From Schistosoma mansoni (lineage: Eukaryota > Platyhelminthes > Trematoda > Strigeidida > Schistosomatidae), in assembly GCF_000237925.1 (NCBI RefSeq), contig NW_017385989.1, positions 310,001-374,000 of the forward strand: 64,000 bases of DNA, written 5' to 3'. The notes beneath the pieces were generated by a model, which ran no database searches, was not told where the DNA came from, and worked only from the letters and a program-made list of their open reading frames with translations. Positions within the stretch are counted from its first letter, which is position 1, and each line of letters opens with the position of its first letter. Of the stretch, positions 23,801-30,760 are shown in pieces. The translations under genes and the position numbers were made by a program.

Positions 23801-24292
23801 GAGGAAGGGTGCTGTTCTGCGGACACCGCTGCGGGCCTGAAGTCAAGGTGCTGGTTAGGGCAGTCTAGTGCGGAGATGTGACAGTATTACCTCATATTGT
23901 TATACATTTATTTCCATTGTATTTAAGAGCATTTAGTACGTGTAATAAAGTTCACCGAATATACATTGAGCAGCACTTACCCAGTTTAAACAACAACGAT
24001 TTTGATATATAATAAGCATAATAGCATAATTAAATTCTTTCTTTATAAAAATCCTCCATTTCAGATTGCTGAACAAAAAATAAAAATTGATCGATTAGAA
24101 CAAGAGAAGACCAGGTTCTTGAATAATGATCATTTGATAAACAAACAAACGAATAGCAATGATAATATAAAATTATTATTGAATGAAGAAAATCTATCCC
24201 CTATAAACATCAATAAAGCGAATACATCACCAACACATCGAAAACCAGTAGATGAAGCAATTATTCAAGCAATTCAAAGACCTAGAAAGTGA
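5674..24292 (+). CDS. Coiled-coil protein gene, multi-exon (whole-gene entry)
   Basis: Nine exons with consensus splice sites can be assembled: 5674-5862, 7607-7734, 7863-7962, 12902-13086, 15524-15679, 17318-17479, 20363-20521, 21988-22122 and 24065-24292 (stop TGA). Seven start and end in phase 0. The 7607/7863 pair shares a phase-2 junction. The exon at 12902 needs two leading bases, so at least one exon between 7963 and 12901 is missing from my model. The visible protein is about 480 residues (590 with the 2380-2712 candidate). It is rich in Glu, Lys, Gln and Leu with heptad-like spacing almost throughout, ends in a polar basic tail, and has no transmembrane segment or catalytic motif. 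This fits a centrosomal, ciliary or cytoskeletal coiled-coil protein, but I do not recognise the family. The introns are full of retroelement fragments. Confidence 0.8.
5863..6798. other. Intron sequence, nothing recognised
   Basis: AT-rich and without a matched repeat or motif. Confidence 0.5.
6799..7075 (-). mobile_element. CR1-like LINE 3' end, fragment
   Basis: It matches 15176-15420. In reverse complement both copies encode the C-terminal signature of CR1-type LINEs (an N-x-W-N-S-L-P-type motif and an S-x-x-S-F-K-type motif, best kept in the 15176 copy). Many substitutions and stops make this copy inactive. Confidence 0.65.
7607..7734 (+). CDS. Coiled-coil gene, exon (42 codons + 2 bases)
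   Basis: The acceptor ataacttag ends at 7606 and the donor GTATTG starts at 7735. It begins in phase 0 with [19 protein letters not shown] and ends in phase 2. The phase matches the next exon exactly. Confidence 0.75.
7863..7962 (+). CDS. Coiled-coil gene, exon (100 bp)
   Basis: The acceptor gaagtttcag ends at 7862 and the donor GTAAGT starts at 7963. With one base completing the previous codon it reads [19 protein letters not shown]…, then a Pro/His-containing stretch, and ends in phase 0. A second AG at 7885-7886 would put a stop in frame, which decides the acceptor. The helix is interrupted here, so this may be a hinge. Confidence 0.7.
7963..8451. other. Intron sequence, nothing recognised
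   Basis: AT-rich. A weak exon-like stretch near 8227-8287 follows a tttttag acceptor, but it leaves the wrong phase for the exon at 12902. Confidence 0.4.
8624..9352 (+). pseudogene. RTE endonuclease domain, frameshifted
   Basis: An apurinic/apyrimidinic-type endonuclease-exonuclease-phosphatase domain that would nick the target for reverse transcription. It is split over two frames: 8624-8806 holds the N-terminal FIGTWNVRT and LAVLGIS strands, and 8852-9352 holds CYAPTN, the GDLN metal-site motif and the SPDH catalytic His motif. A frameshift in 8800-8850 breaks the protein, and a deletion near 9345 removes the domain's last strand. Confidence 0.8.
9349..10465 (+). pseudogene. RTE reverse transcriptase domain, frameshifted and mutated
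   Basis: Two overlapping frames (9349-9855 and 9758-10465) carry the finger and palm regions. Seen are [13 protein letters not shown] (motif 1 region), [12 protein letters not shown], the motif A region ([13 protein letters not shown]), motif B (ARQGCLLS) and motif C as DFADH. The change to His in the YADD/FADD box should abolish polymerisation. A further stop at 10463 is followed by readable C-terminal sequence ([17 protein letters not shown]). Confidence 0.8.
11016..11939. other. Intron sequence, nothing recognised
   Basis: AT-rich and without matched repeats. The missing exon of the coiled-coil gene could be in this stretch or in 7963-8451 or 12130-12420, but no candidate with the right phases was clear. 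Confidence 0.4.
11940..12125. repeat. Hammerhead SINE family B, rearranged fold-back copy
   Basis: The order is: 20 bp of the minus-strand 3' end (aaggggtttcgtggagat), a jump to the minus-strand B box and A-box region (to about 12030), then the plus-strand 3' end (gcttcaattgactcatgctt… aaaacccctt). The ribozyme core is deleted. Confidence 0.65.
12424..12722 (+). repeat. Hammerhead SINE family B, fold-back copy with intact core
   Basis: A minus-strand 3' piece (12424-12520) is followed head-to-head by a plus-strand copy (about 12521-12722). The plus copy holds the tRNA-like promoter region (tctatcggttaagt…ggttcgaatctcg), the ribozyme and the 3' end. The two arms pair over most of the 3' half, so a transcript would form a long hairpin. 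Confidence 0.8.
12597..12642 (+). ncRNA. Hammerhead ribozyme motif (family B)
   Basis: Stem I is GCACTG (12597-12602) paired with CAGTGC (12637-12642), a perfect match. The core CTGAGGAG is at 12603-12610, stem II TCC/GGA closes a short loop, GAAA is at 12625-12628, a minimal GGCC stem III follows, and GTC is at 12634-12636. Cleavage is predicted after 12636. All invariant core bases are present. Minimal stem III is also typical of schistosome Smα hammerheads. Activity is not shown. Confidence 0.75.
12902..13086 (+). CDS. Coiled-coil gene, exon (185 bp)
   Basis: The acceptor ttattattag ends at 12901 and the donor GTAAGT starts at 13087. It needs one base from the previous exon, then reads [20 protein letters not shown]… and ends ILRAK in phase 0. 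It is strongly helical. Alternative AGs at 12916 and 12922 give the same phase, so the mismatch with the exon ending at 7962 (phase 0) implies a missed exon and not a wrong acceptor. Confidence 0.8.
13160..13600. repeat. Large fold-back (inverted repeat) element
   Basis: Arms of about 110 bp at 13310-13418 and 13484-13596 are complementary with modest mismatch (share gatcaccact, aagtccttctta, tgctatcgatcaagttgcaa). A second pair lies outside and between them: tggtcaacaggaaaccctgg near 13170 and its complement near 13422-13443. No protein is encoded. It may be a non-autonomous DNA element or a SINE fold-back. A tRNA-like 'ggattcgatccc' lies at about 13264. Confidence 0.7.
13601..14805. other. 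Intron sequence, nothing recognised
   Basis: AT-rich, with no matched repeat, conserved frame or RNA. Confidence 0.4.
14807..15049 (+). CDS. Uncertain coding-like frame (81 codons)
   Basis: From a possible acceptor (gtgtttccag, about 14823) the frame reads [19 protein letters not shown]… and ends …[11 protein letters not shown] before TAA at 15047. It is acidic and has a natural-looking composition, but it matches no family I know and its phase does not help the surrounding gene. It may be a terminal exon, a degenerate transposon ORF or chance. Confidence 0.25.
   Translation: MNVVFPDFQNTMCDFDEYNIFVFPPTRDFDYDTMKVNYVQQLLVIGEFFNATGITTMMTLQNEKIVDIFERDINEVESNN
15176..15420 (-). mobile_element. 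CR1-like LINE 3' end, fragment
   Basis: In reverse complement this encodes the C-terminal CR1-type signature ([20 protein letters not shown] and a following [10 protein letters not shown]), although frame breaks are present. It is the better-preserved partner of 6799-7075. It is a 5'-truncated insertion in an intron. Confidence 0.75.
15524..15679 (+). CDS. Coiled-coil gene, exon (52 codons)
   Basis: The acceptor attatcag ends at 15523 and the donor GTAGGT starts at 15680. It is phase 0 at both ends. It reads [20 protein letters not shown]… and ends PQNEFK. Heptad-like leucines are present. Confidence 0.85.
15698..16125. repeat. Hammerhead SINE family B, fold-back copy
   Basis: A plus-strand promoter part (15698-15778) meets a minus-strand copy (15779-16070) inside the ribozyme region, giving a fold-back around 'gcgcat…gtgcgc'. 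The minus copy shows the longer 5' region of the family (complement of 'accaattgtcttcagtgag'). A minus-strand 3'-end scrap follows at 16079-16125. Confidence 0.7.
16126..16425 (-). mobile_element. Penelope-like element, 3' fragment
   Basis: It matches the end of the intact copies: the stretch encoding the final residues of the ORF (complement of 'aggtttattgaagcc' is seen as gaggctccaataaac) and the sequence before it. Frames are closed. Confidence 0.65.
16536..16870. other. Unassigned, LTR-like character
   Basis: A short open stretch ([18 protein letters not shown], from about 16533) runs into tgtagcttccc and a TATA-like ctataaatact near 16704. It may be the end of a retroelement ORF followed by an LTR, but no partner LTR or terminal CA was found. 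Confidence 0.25.
16898..17205 (-). repeat. Hammerhead SINE family B, near full-length
   Basis: About 300 bp in one orientation: 3' end (aggggtttttgaggagattt), the 'gagtcagttgaaggtagacc' segment, the ribozyme region, tRNA-like boxes, and the 5' segment ending near 'gaactcactgaagacaattgg' (complement). The ribozyme core reads TTGAGGAG instead of CTGAGGAG on the minus strand, so the first invariant C is lost and cleavage is unlikely. Confidence 0.8.
17318..17479 (+). CDS. Coiled-coil gene, exon (54 codons)
   Basis: The acceptor ttcctatgtag ends at 17317 and the donor GTATGT starts at 17480. It is phase 0 at both ends. It starts [20 protein letters not shown] and ends LRKLAEE, a clear coiled coil. 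Confidence 0.85.
17505..18040 (-). mobile_element. RTE-type retrotransposon, 5'-truncated copy
   Basis: This is the reverse complement of the 3' end of the 8452-11015 element. It starts at the 3' tail, a (CTTG)n/(CTTAC)n tract on the plus strand at 17505-17535, the usual short tandem tail of RTE insertions, and ends near 18040. The gene for the RT C-terminus is readable in pieces. Confidence 0.8.
18041..18499. other. Intron sequence, nothing recognised
   Basis: AT-rich, with no repeat match found. Confidence 0.4.
18500..18980 (+). repeat. Repeat family A (~0.5 kb, unknown type), copy
   Basis: This shares the ordered landmarks of the family: 'atgcgccacacaaatca', 'gatttgtgt', 'tgtgcaccattggtttggaa', 'ccaacccggttaaag', 'gtaggacttccctg' and 'ggccatgtgaga'. 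The 3' end is cut after about 18975. There is no conserved protein frame across copies, so it is likely a non-autonomous element. Confidence 0.75.
19282..19293 (+). repeat. Two TTAGGG units, interstitial
   Basis: ttagggttaggg, the flatworm telomere unit, occurs in two copies only. This is probably chance or a repaired break and does not indicate a telomere. Confidence 0.3.
19545..19800. repeat. Fold-back repeat family F with perfect 24-bp hairpin
   Basis: A 24-bp perfect inverted repeat (19564-19587 and 19601-19624, 13-base loop) lies inside a larger fold-back whose ends are 'gttgatggagttttgtt' and its complement near 19765-19780. The flank 'atcaaaatcacccacctgag' recurs at 38945-38985 and, diverged, at 59341-59390, so this is a dispersed family. 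Confidence 0.65.
20040..20265 (-). repeat. Hammerhead SINE family B copy
   Basis: A minus-strand copy with the 3' region, ribozyme (about 20095-20140) and tRNA-like boxes, ending in a short plus-strand 3' tail (aatttcaacttt… aaaatccctt) as in fold-back copies. The core bases CTGAGGAG, GAAA and GTC are intact. Stem I has one mismatch. Confidence 0.75.
20363..20521 (+). CDS. Coiled-coil gene, exon (53 codons)
   Basis: The acceptor tctttccctcag ends at 20362 and the donor GTATGT starts at 20522. It is phase 0 at both ends. It starts [19 protein letters not shown] and ends NEKLQQQ. Coiled coil. Confidence 0.85.
20522..21264. other. Intron sequence, nothing firmly recognised
   Basis: Nothing matched. 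The stretch near 20630-20670 (ctactgagtcgcgat) faintly resembles the A-box part of the hammerhead SINE, but it is too short to call. Confidence 0.35.
21265..21800 (+). repeat. Repeat family A, full-length-looking copy
   Basis: It runs from a T-rich start (atttttatttttttttatttgaacac) through all family landmarks to 'gcggactctccccgctc' and a final 'gggcatttggggg'. With 56425-56955 it defines a unit of about 530 bp. The last 80 bp can fold on themselves (ggagagggagagc / gctctccctctcc in the 58793 copy). The 104-residue open frame inside is not conserved in other copies. Confidence 0.8.
21988..22122 (+). CDS. Coiled-coil gene, exon (45 codons)
   Basis: The acceptor ttgaattag ends at 21987 and the donor GTATGT starts at 22123. 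It is phase 0 at both ends. It starts [20 protein letters not shown] and ends SMNKINEQ. A later AG near 22027 gives stops in every frame, so the upstream acceptor was chosen. Confidence 0.8.
22202..22530. mobile_element. RTE fragment (minus) joined head-to-head to RTE 5'-end module (plus)
   Basis: 22202-22430 is the complement of the RTE motif-C region (a diverged D-L-D-D-F-x-D-D-V-A-L stretch on the minus strand). 22431-22530 is the 5'-end module in plus orientation (gccggtcccaatcccgggtaaagg). This orientation change is what 5' inversion during insertion (twin priming) would give, although a chance join of two insertions is possible. Confidence 0.65.
22531..23454. other. Intron sequence, nothing recognised
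   Basis: The frames at 22634-22828 (minus) and 22869-23180 (plus) show no motif or repeat support. Confidence 0.35.
23455..23990 (+). repeat. Repeat family E, copy 1
   Basis: It matches the minus-strand copy at 47765-48112/48464-48510 across 'gatcgataagga', 'aaatgcatgaacaat' and 'gacaattgattgttattttgcaa'. The right half has a GC-rich block (ccaacctggaggaggaag… near 23797) not covered by the other copy. The type is unknown. It may be an LTR, since the block near 23920-23990 has a poly(A)-like aataaa at about 23944. Confidence 0.6.
24065..24292 (+). CDS. Coiled-coil gene, last exon (75 codons and stop)
   Basis: The acceptor ctccatttcag ends at 24064 and TGA is at 24290-24292. It begins in phase 0 with [18 protein letters not shown], then leaves the coiled coil for a polar Asn/Ser-rich tail that ends QRPRK. 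No consensus AATAAA is seen just downstream. Confidence 0.85.
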   Translation: MAEQKIKIDRLEQEKTRFLNNDHLINKQTNSNDNIKLLLNEENLSPININKANTSPTHRKPVDEAIIQAIQRPRK

Positions 24293-24330
24293 CCATTTTA
24301 TGGTTTCTTTAGAAATAACTGACGTGACGT

Positions 24331-24429
24331 GAAAAGATAAGTGGTAAAGAAAAATATCAAGAAGAGATCAAAGCGATTACAACCTACCTATCTATAGAGT
24401 ATGATCAATTAAAAAAAGAACAGTATTAA
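24331..24429 (+). other. Coding-like frame after the last exon
   Basis: The frame EKISGKEKYQEEIKAITTYL… ends KKEQY before TAA at 24427-24429. Its composition is like a coiled coil, but it lies in another frame from the stop at 24290 and no clean acceptor fits. It could be an alternative last exon or a remnant. Confidence 0.25.
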
Positions 24430-24445
24430 TCATGAATGATTTTTT

Positions 24446-24580
24446 CTGGTTAGCGTTTTTTTAGCGAGTTAGCTTTTCTACGGGATGGGGTCGCTAACCC
24501 CATGCCCAACCCTCCTCCTTTACCCGGGCTTGGGACCGGCAGTAACCCCCAGAGGAGCTACAGGCGGAGTTAATCGTCAT
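24446..24580 (-). mobile_element. Mini-retroposon equal to an RTE 5' end, with 17-bp TSD
   Basis: These 135 bp match in reverse complement the first ~140 bp of the RTE element at 8452. They are flanked by atcatgaatgatttttt (24429-24445) and atcatgaattatttttt (24581-24597), a 17-bp duplication with one mismatch. Inside are a GC-rich hairpin (tggggttagcgacccca) and an A-rich end. No RTE coding part is present, so the module was inserted on its own. Confidence 0.8.
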
Positions 24581-24944
24581 ATCATGAATTATTTTTTAAG
24601 TTTGTCTTGGAGAATTCTGATTTTATGATGTGCTGGAATTTTAATGTCGTCAGCCAAGCGCATCTAAGTGCTTGTCTACACTTGTCGGTAGACTGATATA
24701 GATTAGTATAGAACCTATCCACGCATGCTACCTTTTTGCTACTAAATATCAACATACTACAGAGCATGATCAGAATTCAAGTAAGTTCTTCAAAAGAAAA
24801 GCGTCTTGTAAGAAACCAAACCATTGATGGCTAGGTGACATGAAATAACTTTTCGTACGATTTTTATAGCTTAAGAATATTAACGTGTAAGTGAACCATG
24901 CCCTTCATGATCTTGATTAGTATTTAGTTACGTATGTGGTCTGG

Positions 24945-25195
24945 AATACCGCTCGGATACACTAAATGGAGCGGATGGACTTTTAGGGTTCCACTCTTAA
25001 AGTCCCTAATTCACGTTATAGTAAGGGAATGTAAATGCAGTTCCATGGTATCAATTGAATAAAATAAGTTCGTATGACATTTGTTCCCTTTGTACCCTGG
25101 AGCCTACATACACTACGGGTTTTAGGTCAACGTTTTATGACTCCACTAAGTGGGCCCTCTGAATCGATTAAAGTAATTTAAGCACCGGACGTCAG
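24945..25195 (+). repeat. Repeat family A, degenerate internal piece
   Basis: It keeps 'catttgttccctttgtaccctggagcc', 'cactaagtgggccctc' and 'gcaccggacgtc', all diverged from the family. Confidence 0.5.
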
Positions 25196-26160
25196 GATAA
25201 TCTTCTTGAATAAAAATATTATACGGCTGATTATTCACAATCCTGACTTCGATGACAATGAATGAGACTCCCTTTTATCTTTTTTTCCCTCACTGCTGAG
25301 TAGAGAAAGGAGTTCCAGCTTTTCCAGAGGAATTATTGACGGAAACACAACAAAATTAACCATTTAAATTCGTTCACTTATATTCAGATCAAACCCATGG
25401 GATTTTTCTTTAAAAAAAAATCATCAAGCGGAATGAGTTTCACGATAAATTAGTAAAAATGGATATTACACTGAATGAACAAAAAGTCACATCAGAATTA
25501 TGAATACAGATGAGTGTTATACTGCGCAAACATTACACTGAATTCACTCGAGTCAAATGAGCAGAAACGAAACCAAATTATTTGACAAAATGAAAGTTTC
25601 ATTGGACTAATACAGAAATCAACTGAGTGAAAACTACATTTAAGTAATTTAATACTCAATTTCACCTTAATACCTTAAATTTAGTGATTTAACATTTTCA
25701 ACACAAAGTACTTTACGTGAGAACAGAAACGAGTCCCTCTGTAGAGGCTAAAAAAGCAGCTGAGACCATTTTCAGAGAAATAATAGGCACTCCCACCCGC
25801 AGCAATACCAGGGAAACATAGATGTCAGTAGGACATACAGCTCCTGGAGATCGAAAGAACACATCTACAGAGAGTCCGTGTGTGTAGCAGAAGTCAGTTT
25901 GGACACTCGTCCTTTTACTTCAGTTTTTGTGGTTGGACAGTATCATTAAACTACACACAATTTGTGATTCAAGGCTATATAAATAAACCTGCAACATTTT
26001 GACGAATTGCACGTGCCTAGATCTGAATGAGCATAAGAAACTATTTCAATCTTGAATTAATATTAAAAATCAGTCCTAAACAATATCCCTAAATGTTCTT
26101 GCACAGGCTGAGTCCACTCTCCCTCCGAAAATCCCCTTATGCGGTTACGCACTTATAAAG
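25196..26160. other. Unassigned stretch
   Basis: No gene. A TATA-like ggctatataaataaacc near 25974-25990 follows a moderately GC-rich block (25780-25930), which resembles an LTR promoter region, but no boundaries were found. Confidence 0.35.
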
Positions 26161-26164
26161 ACTT

Positions 26165-26470
26165 TCAGAGAAGGGGATTTTTGTGAAGATTTTAGTAATT
26201 TTATAGTTGAAATCATGAGTCAATTGAAGCTAGACGATTGCGCAATTTCGTGGATTGGTTGCAGTTAGACATTAACACCGTTGGATGTCGGCCGACTCTG
26301 TGGTTCTAGAGGTTAAGCGCTCGCGCGCAAGACTGATAGGTCCTCGGTTCGGATCTCGTGAGGTGGGATCGTGGATGCGCACTGCTGAAGAGTACCACAA
26401 TAGGAAGAAACGGCCGCCTAGTGCTTCCGGATTTTCCATGGTGATCTAGCTTCAATTGACTCATGAGAGT
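26165..26470 (+). repeat. Hammerhead SINE family B, fold-back copy, dead core
   Basis: A short minus-strand 3' end (26165-26235) is followed by a plus-strand copy. The ribozyme region keeps CTGAAGAG and GAAA, but the cleavage triplet is GCC instead of GTC, so it should not cleave. Confidence 0.75.
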
Positions 26471-26484
26471 GAATGTCCAGCGCT

Positions 26485-26715
26485 TATACCGAACTTGTAG
26501 GAAACGACTGTTTACCTAGATGAGTAAAAGAACCCTGATTTCAATTCAGTGGTGCATATGGGGTCCAGAATCTAGAGGGATTGAATGACATATGAGCCTG
26601 TCTTTAGTCATAAGGTACGACGGGACTGAAACCCCGCTCACTTATGGATATGACCACTGGATAAAAGGGTCCCTAGGAAAACCACGTGCTTCAATCTGTA
26701 CACTCAGGTAGCATC
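26485..26715 (-). repeat. Repeat family A, degenerate copy
   Basis: The complement of family landmarks is visible ('aaccctgatttcaattcagtggtgca', 'ctaggaaaaccacgtgcttc'). It is strongly diverged. Confidence 0.55.
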
Positions 26716-26939
26716 CTAGTCTTCTCACAAATATGATGTATAATTATGAGGTGCTATAATCGCTTCTCTAAGCTACATACTCAACCGATACTCAATGTTT
26801 TTATTAAGTGCCGATTTTGGAAAGCACCAAACTCCTATTCCATTCTCTATTTATCTCTATCTCCCAACTTACTCAGCAGCTCATCTACGTCGAAAGCTCC
26901 GTCCTGTCTAAGCCACTTCAAGTTCCTAAGTAGTCGAAA

Positions 26940-27800
26940 CCCTGAATGCTACCACCAAATACGGAATCTAAACCAGTTTTTCCGAAAAGTCACGTGCTGG
27001 CCTTATCCAACATTCGTACGCTGAAGCAGATGAGACAACAGATAAGTTTGGCTATGCATTTGGAAACTGCTAACATCGATGTTTGCAGTAGATCAGAGAC
27101 CACCTGTCGATCGGAACAGTTTGCTTCACACTGTTTATAGGGGGAATCTGTGGTAACATTACCTGATTTGGTCGGCACTGATGTCACACCAAGCACTGGA
27201 GCAGAGATGACAATAATCAAATGAATCTCCATTAATGGCCGTTTGTGCTTTCAGACTAGAAAGCACAAAGTGAGTAAAATTCGGTGTTGGAAACGATGTC
27301 TTTTCTCTACTGCCTACACCTTGACAGACTACAGTCCGAATGGAATCACAGGTCGATTCCGTCACTCGTTAAATGACCTTCCCAAGAAAGTGCATGCGAC
27401 AGACATTGTAATGCTAGTCAGACATTTGACTTTGAAAGTTGGAATTCTACTTACAGAGGAGAGTCGCTTGGGAGTCCAATGAGGACTCAACAATCACAAA
27501 CCAGATAATGGTGAAAGTCGCCTGTAGCTTTGTGTACACGACAACCGGTTTCTGACATGCACAAAATTTCGATACAGTCATTGCAGATTCACTCTCTAGC
27601 ACACTCCCTCCTTAAATTAAGAATCCACTCAAACTGATCATTTCGCGAACAGCTACTCCTAGAGTGGCTGCTCACAAGACTTCCGTACCTTTTGGACTAC
27701 TTATCTGGACTCTGATCATACCCTGGTTTCAGTCAATCTCATCTTACTTCTCAGTAACCATTAAATTTGTCGTTCTGACAGGATAAACGAAATTAAATTG
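26940..27800 (+). pseudogene. Endonuclease region of a second RTE-like family, broken
   Basis: Over several frames this encodes an endonuclease-exonuclease-phosphatase domain: SNIRTLKQ and IDVCSRSETT (27011-27100), AYTLTDYSPNGITGRF (about 27310), NDLPKKVHATDIVML, and a region like the GDLN strand mutated to RHLTLKVG. Then come TDNGE-like and F-R-x-S blocks. Stops are frequent. It points opposite to the related C-terminal piece at 28139-28940, so the two halves are not one insertion in simple orientation. Confidence 0.65.
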
Positions 27801-27939
27801 ACTGTAGCTTTCGTTGCAACCAAGTACCAAACCGAGATAGGTAAATTCCTAGCTGTTAACCTACCGAAAAGCATAGATGACCACAGGCTGCATTTGCATA
27901 ACTCCATGAAAGTCAGTCAGTTACAACGTAGAACTTCGT

Positions 27940-29505
27940 ACGTACGTACATCAGTTCGAGTTGCCATACCACATTAGCACAGAGATACAGTTGTCGATTC
28001 AAATCCCATAGTAGTAGAAGTAGTAAGAGTTTAAGCATTATGTGAAAGATTAGGGTTTGAAGATGTTATTGAAGGAGTATAATACAATGAAATAAATTTG
28101 GAAAGAGAAAAAGATAAAGACATGAGGAATTCAGAAGATTAGAATTTGGTAGAACACAAAGAGTGGATGCACCTTCGCCATTGCAAACGAATTTGAGCCA
28201 TGTCATTCAAGGTCTCTAACCATCGGTTGCTATCATCTGGCGAATCCCAACCAAGTAGTCTACACCTACCAACATGGCCCAGTCCACTTGTCAGTGACCT
28301 CATGGATTTATGCCACGTTTTGGTCTGGCCGTCCCTAGCTTTCTTCCAACCTACTCCTACACCATAAAGCATTGCACGTCGGGGCAGTCGGTGGTTGGGC
28401 ATACGTAACACATGTCCCAGCCATCTCAACTGATGAAGTTTCAGTACTTCATCAATCGATTTGCCATCCTTACCTAGTACCCGTTTCCTAACAACTGCAT
28501 TACTTACCCGGTGGTCCCAGGATATACGAGCAATGCGTCGAAGATACCTATGATCGAATACTAGTAGCCTACGAATATCCTCTACTCTTATCGGCCATGT
28601 TTCACTGCCATAAAGTAGGACGGAACGGACTGCTGCACAGTAAACCTGTCCTTTTGTTGCTAGACGGATATCTCGCCTACGCCATAAATGACGCAAGTTG
28701 GCGAAAGCTAGACGAGCCTTATGTATCCGTGTTGAGATTTCGTCATAAATCAGACCACAAGGGTTGATGAGACTCCCAAGATAAGTGAAGCTGTCAACAC
28801 GCTCAACTACTTCACTCCCTATCATTAGTTCAGGTGTCGATGCAACCCAATCCTGAAGTAACATTTTGCACTTCGAGGGAGAGAATCGCATCCCGAACAT
28901 GCCTGCATTGTTGCTTATAGTGGTCAGAAGACTCTGCATTACCCGACCGTTGCTGCTACCTTGACGTGGTGGTCGGGCTTGTCTATCGTGATGAAACAAT
29001 CGAGCTATACTGGCTGGAACAATCGTTCCTCAAGGTCCTACCATGCCAGACAAGTCGGTTGAAGAGCGGTAAAACTAAAAGCAGCAATCCCATGGTCCGA
29101 AGGCGAAGTCGTACTGCCGACTGTACAGAGGTGTGACGGTAGTAAGGTGTTTCCTTCAGACAACCAGCATGACAGTGATGCTGCCTTCCCACAAGGAAGG
29201 GTGGGGTTAGAAAAGGTCGACCCTAAAAATGCACACCTCATCTTATCCCACGGATTTCCGTCTCCGGCGGTAAGGTCCTTTGAAGAACGGAGCTAACACG
29301 TCAAAAATCCCCCACAAAAATGCCGTGCGTGACCGGCCTCAAGCAGTTGTCCCTTGGGCACTGCGGTCACGTTCCCAGGTCGTTAAGACCAACACTAATC
29401 CAACTTCTTTTTCAGGTCCCTCAAGAAATACCCTTCCACGGTGTGGGCAGCCGGGAAGTGATATTAGCCCTCATACCCGTAACAGCACACGAGACCAAGT
29501 TGGTC
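27940..29505 (-). mobile_element. Chimeric RTE-like element: 5' module fused to RT C-terminus
   Basis: Read on the minus strand: a ~555-bp module (29505-28946) identical in layout to the stand-alone insertion at 57488-58038, then directly an open frame, then a 3' end with the (CGTA)n-like tract near 27940 shared with 48600-49055. The endonuclease and catalytic RT parts are absent. The junction (aacggtcggg) is the same point at which the stand-alone module ends. Confidence 0.8.
28139..28999 (-). pseudogene. RTE-like reverse transcriptase C-terminal ORF (286 codons), catalytic part missing
   Basis: The frame is open for 286 codons. After about 20 residues read from the 5' module it carries the post-palm part of an RTE-type polymerase: FSPSKCKMLLQDW, VDSFTYLGSLI (motif E region), VRSVLLYGSETW, RRIARISWDHRVSN, LRWLGHVLRMPNHRLPRRAM and, at the end, W-R-R-C-I-H-S-L. 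The FADD catalytic box and everything before it are absent, so it cannot polymerise. The open frame suggests a young or recently amplified deletion derivative. Confidence 0.85.
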
Positions 29506-30760
29506 ACTTTCAAATCCTTCCTACACCTAATAACTCCATGGAAATGACGGGCAAAGTCACTTGCTGTTTGGTGAGACGTCCGATTTATAAATACTAGGTT
29601 TCCACAAGTACCTCACAAATCGTTAAGACACGTCAACCTACTAAAGCTAACGGGGAATTTTGGCATTAAAATACCGTCACACTTATCGCATTCCAACAGT
29701 TATGATTCCTCTTATCATGATCGCCTCCGTCTAATTGAGGACTATAACCTGGGATTTTCTGTTCAAATAGGATGCGTCTGAGGAATTCATTAACATCTTG
29801 AAGGCTCACTTCACAAACATCTTAGACAGTAAGTGCATACAATTACCTTTTCCTACATTATCCCATTCCAGAAGCGGCTTAGGTATGATTGGTTAATCTC
29901 GTCATTCGCCTTCGACTTTGTCACTGATAACATTGTGAAGACAGCTCTGATGAGAATGGATAACGGAGGTGGTTCGTTGAAAAGACACATAATACACGTT
30001 CCAATCACCTTAGTTAATGGGGATTTACGACTTTACATATCGACATGTCATCTTTATCTAATACCCTTGGTCTATTCTTTTCATTGCTCATTTGGTAGTC
30101 CCAACATACGTGAACAATTCTTTGAAAACACTTATGACTAGATGGTATTAATTGACAAATACCTGCTTCAAAAAAACAACTCCAAACCATAAAGTAGGAT
30201 AGGTCAAACTAATGTGAAGTTGGAAGACGGACATTCCACTCATAACACAGGTATCACAAGTTGGAAGAGTCAAGGAGACCTTCTGAAAAACCGAAAGTGG
30301 AAAACTTGAGTAACCAACATCTCAAGACTGGATAAATCATTTACAAACGTGCGCCTTTTGACAGCTGAGTAAGCTGATTTATCTATCTCAACATTAGGTG
30401 AGTATTTCACGACTTTATATTCCACAAAAACAGTCAATTAAACTACATGAGCAACAGTCGTTCAAATGATATATAATCTCACAAAAGTTGTTTAAAAATA
30501 ATTTATTTATTAGGCCAATCTGACAACGATATTAGTGAAAGTAACAGCTAAAGTTAATACACAAATACACACATATGTACATAACTATATACAGACTGAT
30601 CTTAAGCCGGTGGAATCAATAAAAAACAAGTACAATACTTTTGAATTGAAATAACAAGATAATGATTGCGATGTCTGGACCAACTTGATATATAGGCCAT
30701 TTTTAAGAGCAATATTTAACTGTACGATAATGAAGAGTTCTGATTATGTCAAAAGGATGA
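29506..30760. other. Unassigned stretch
   Basis: No gene, RNA or matched repeat. The 102-residue frame at 29833-30141 has no motif. Confidence 0.4.

Noticed and set aside
28983-29241. Two overlapping minus frames as host genes
   Set aside because: They are part of the repeated 5' module also present at 57529-57738. At most they are an element leader peptide.
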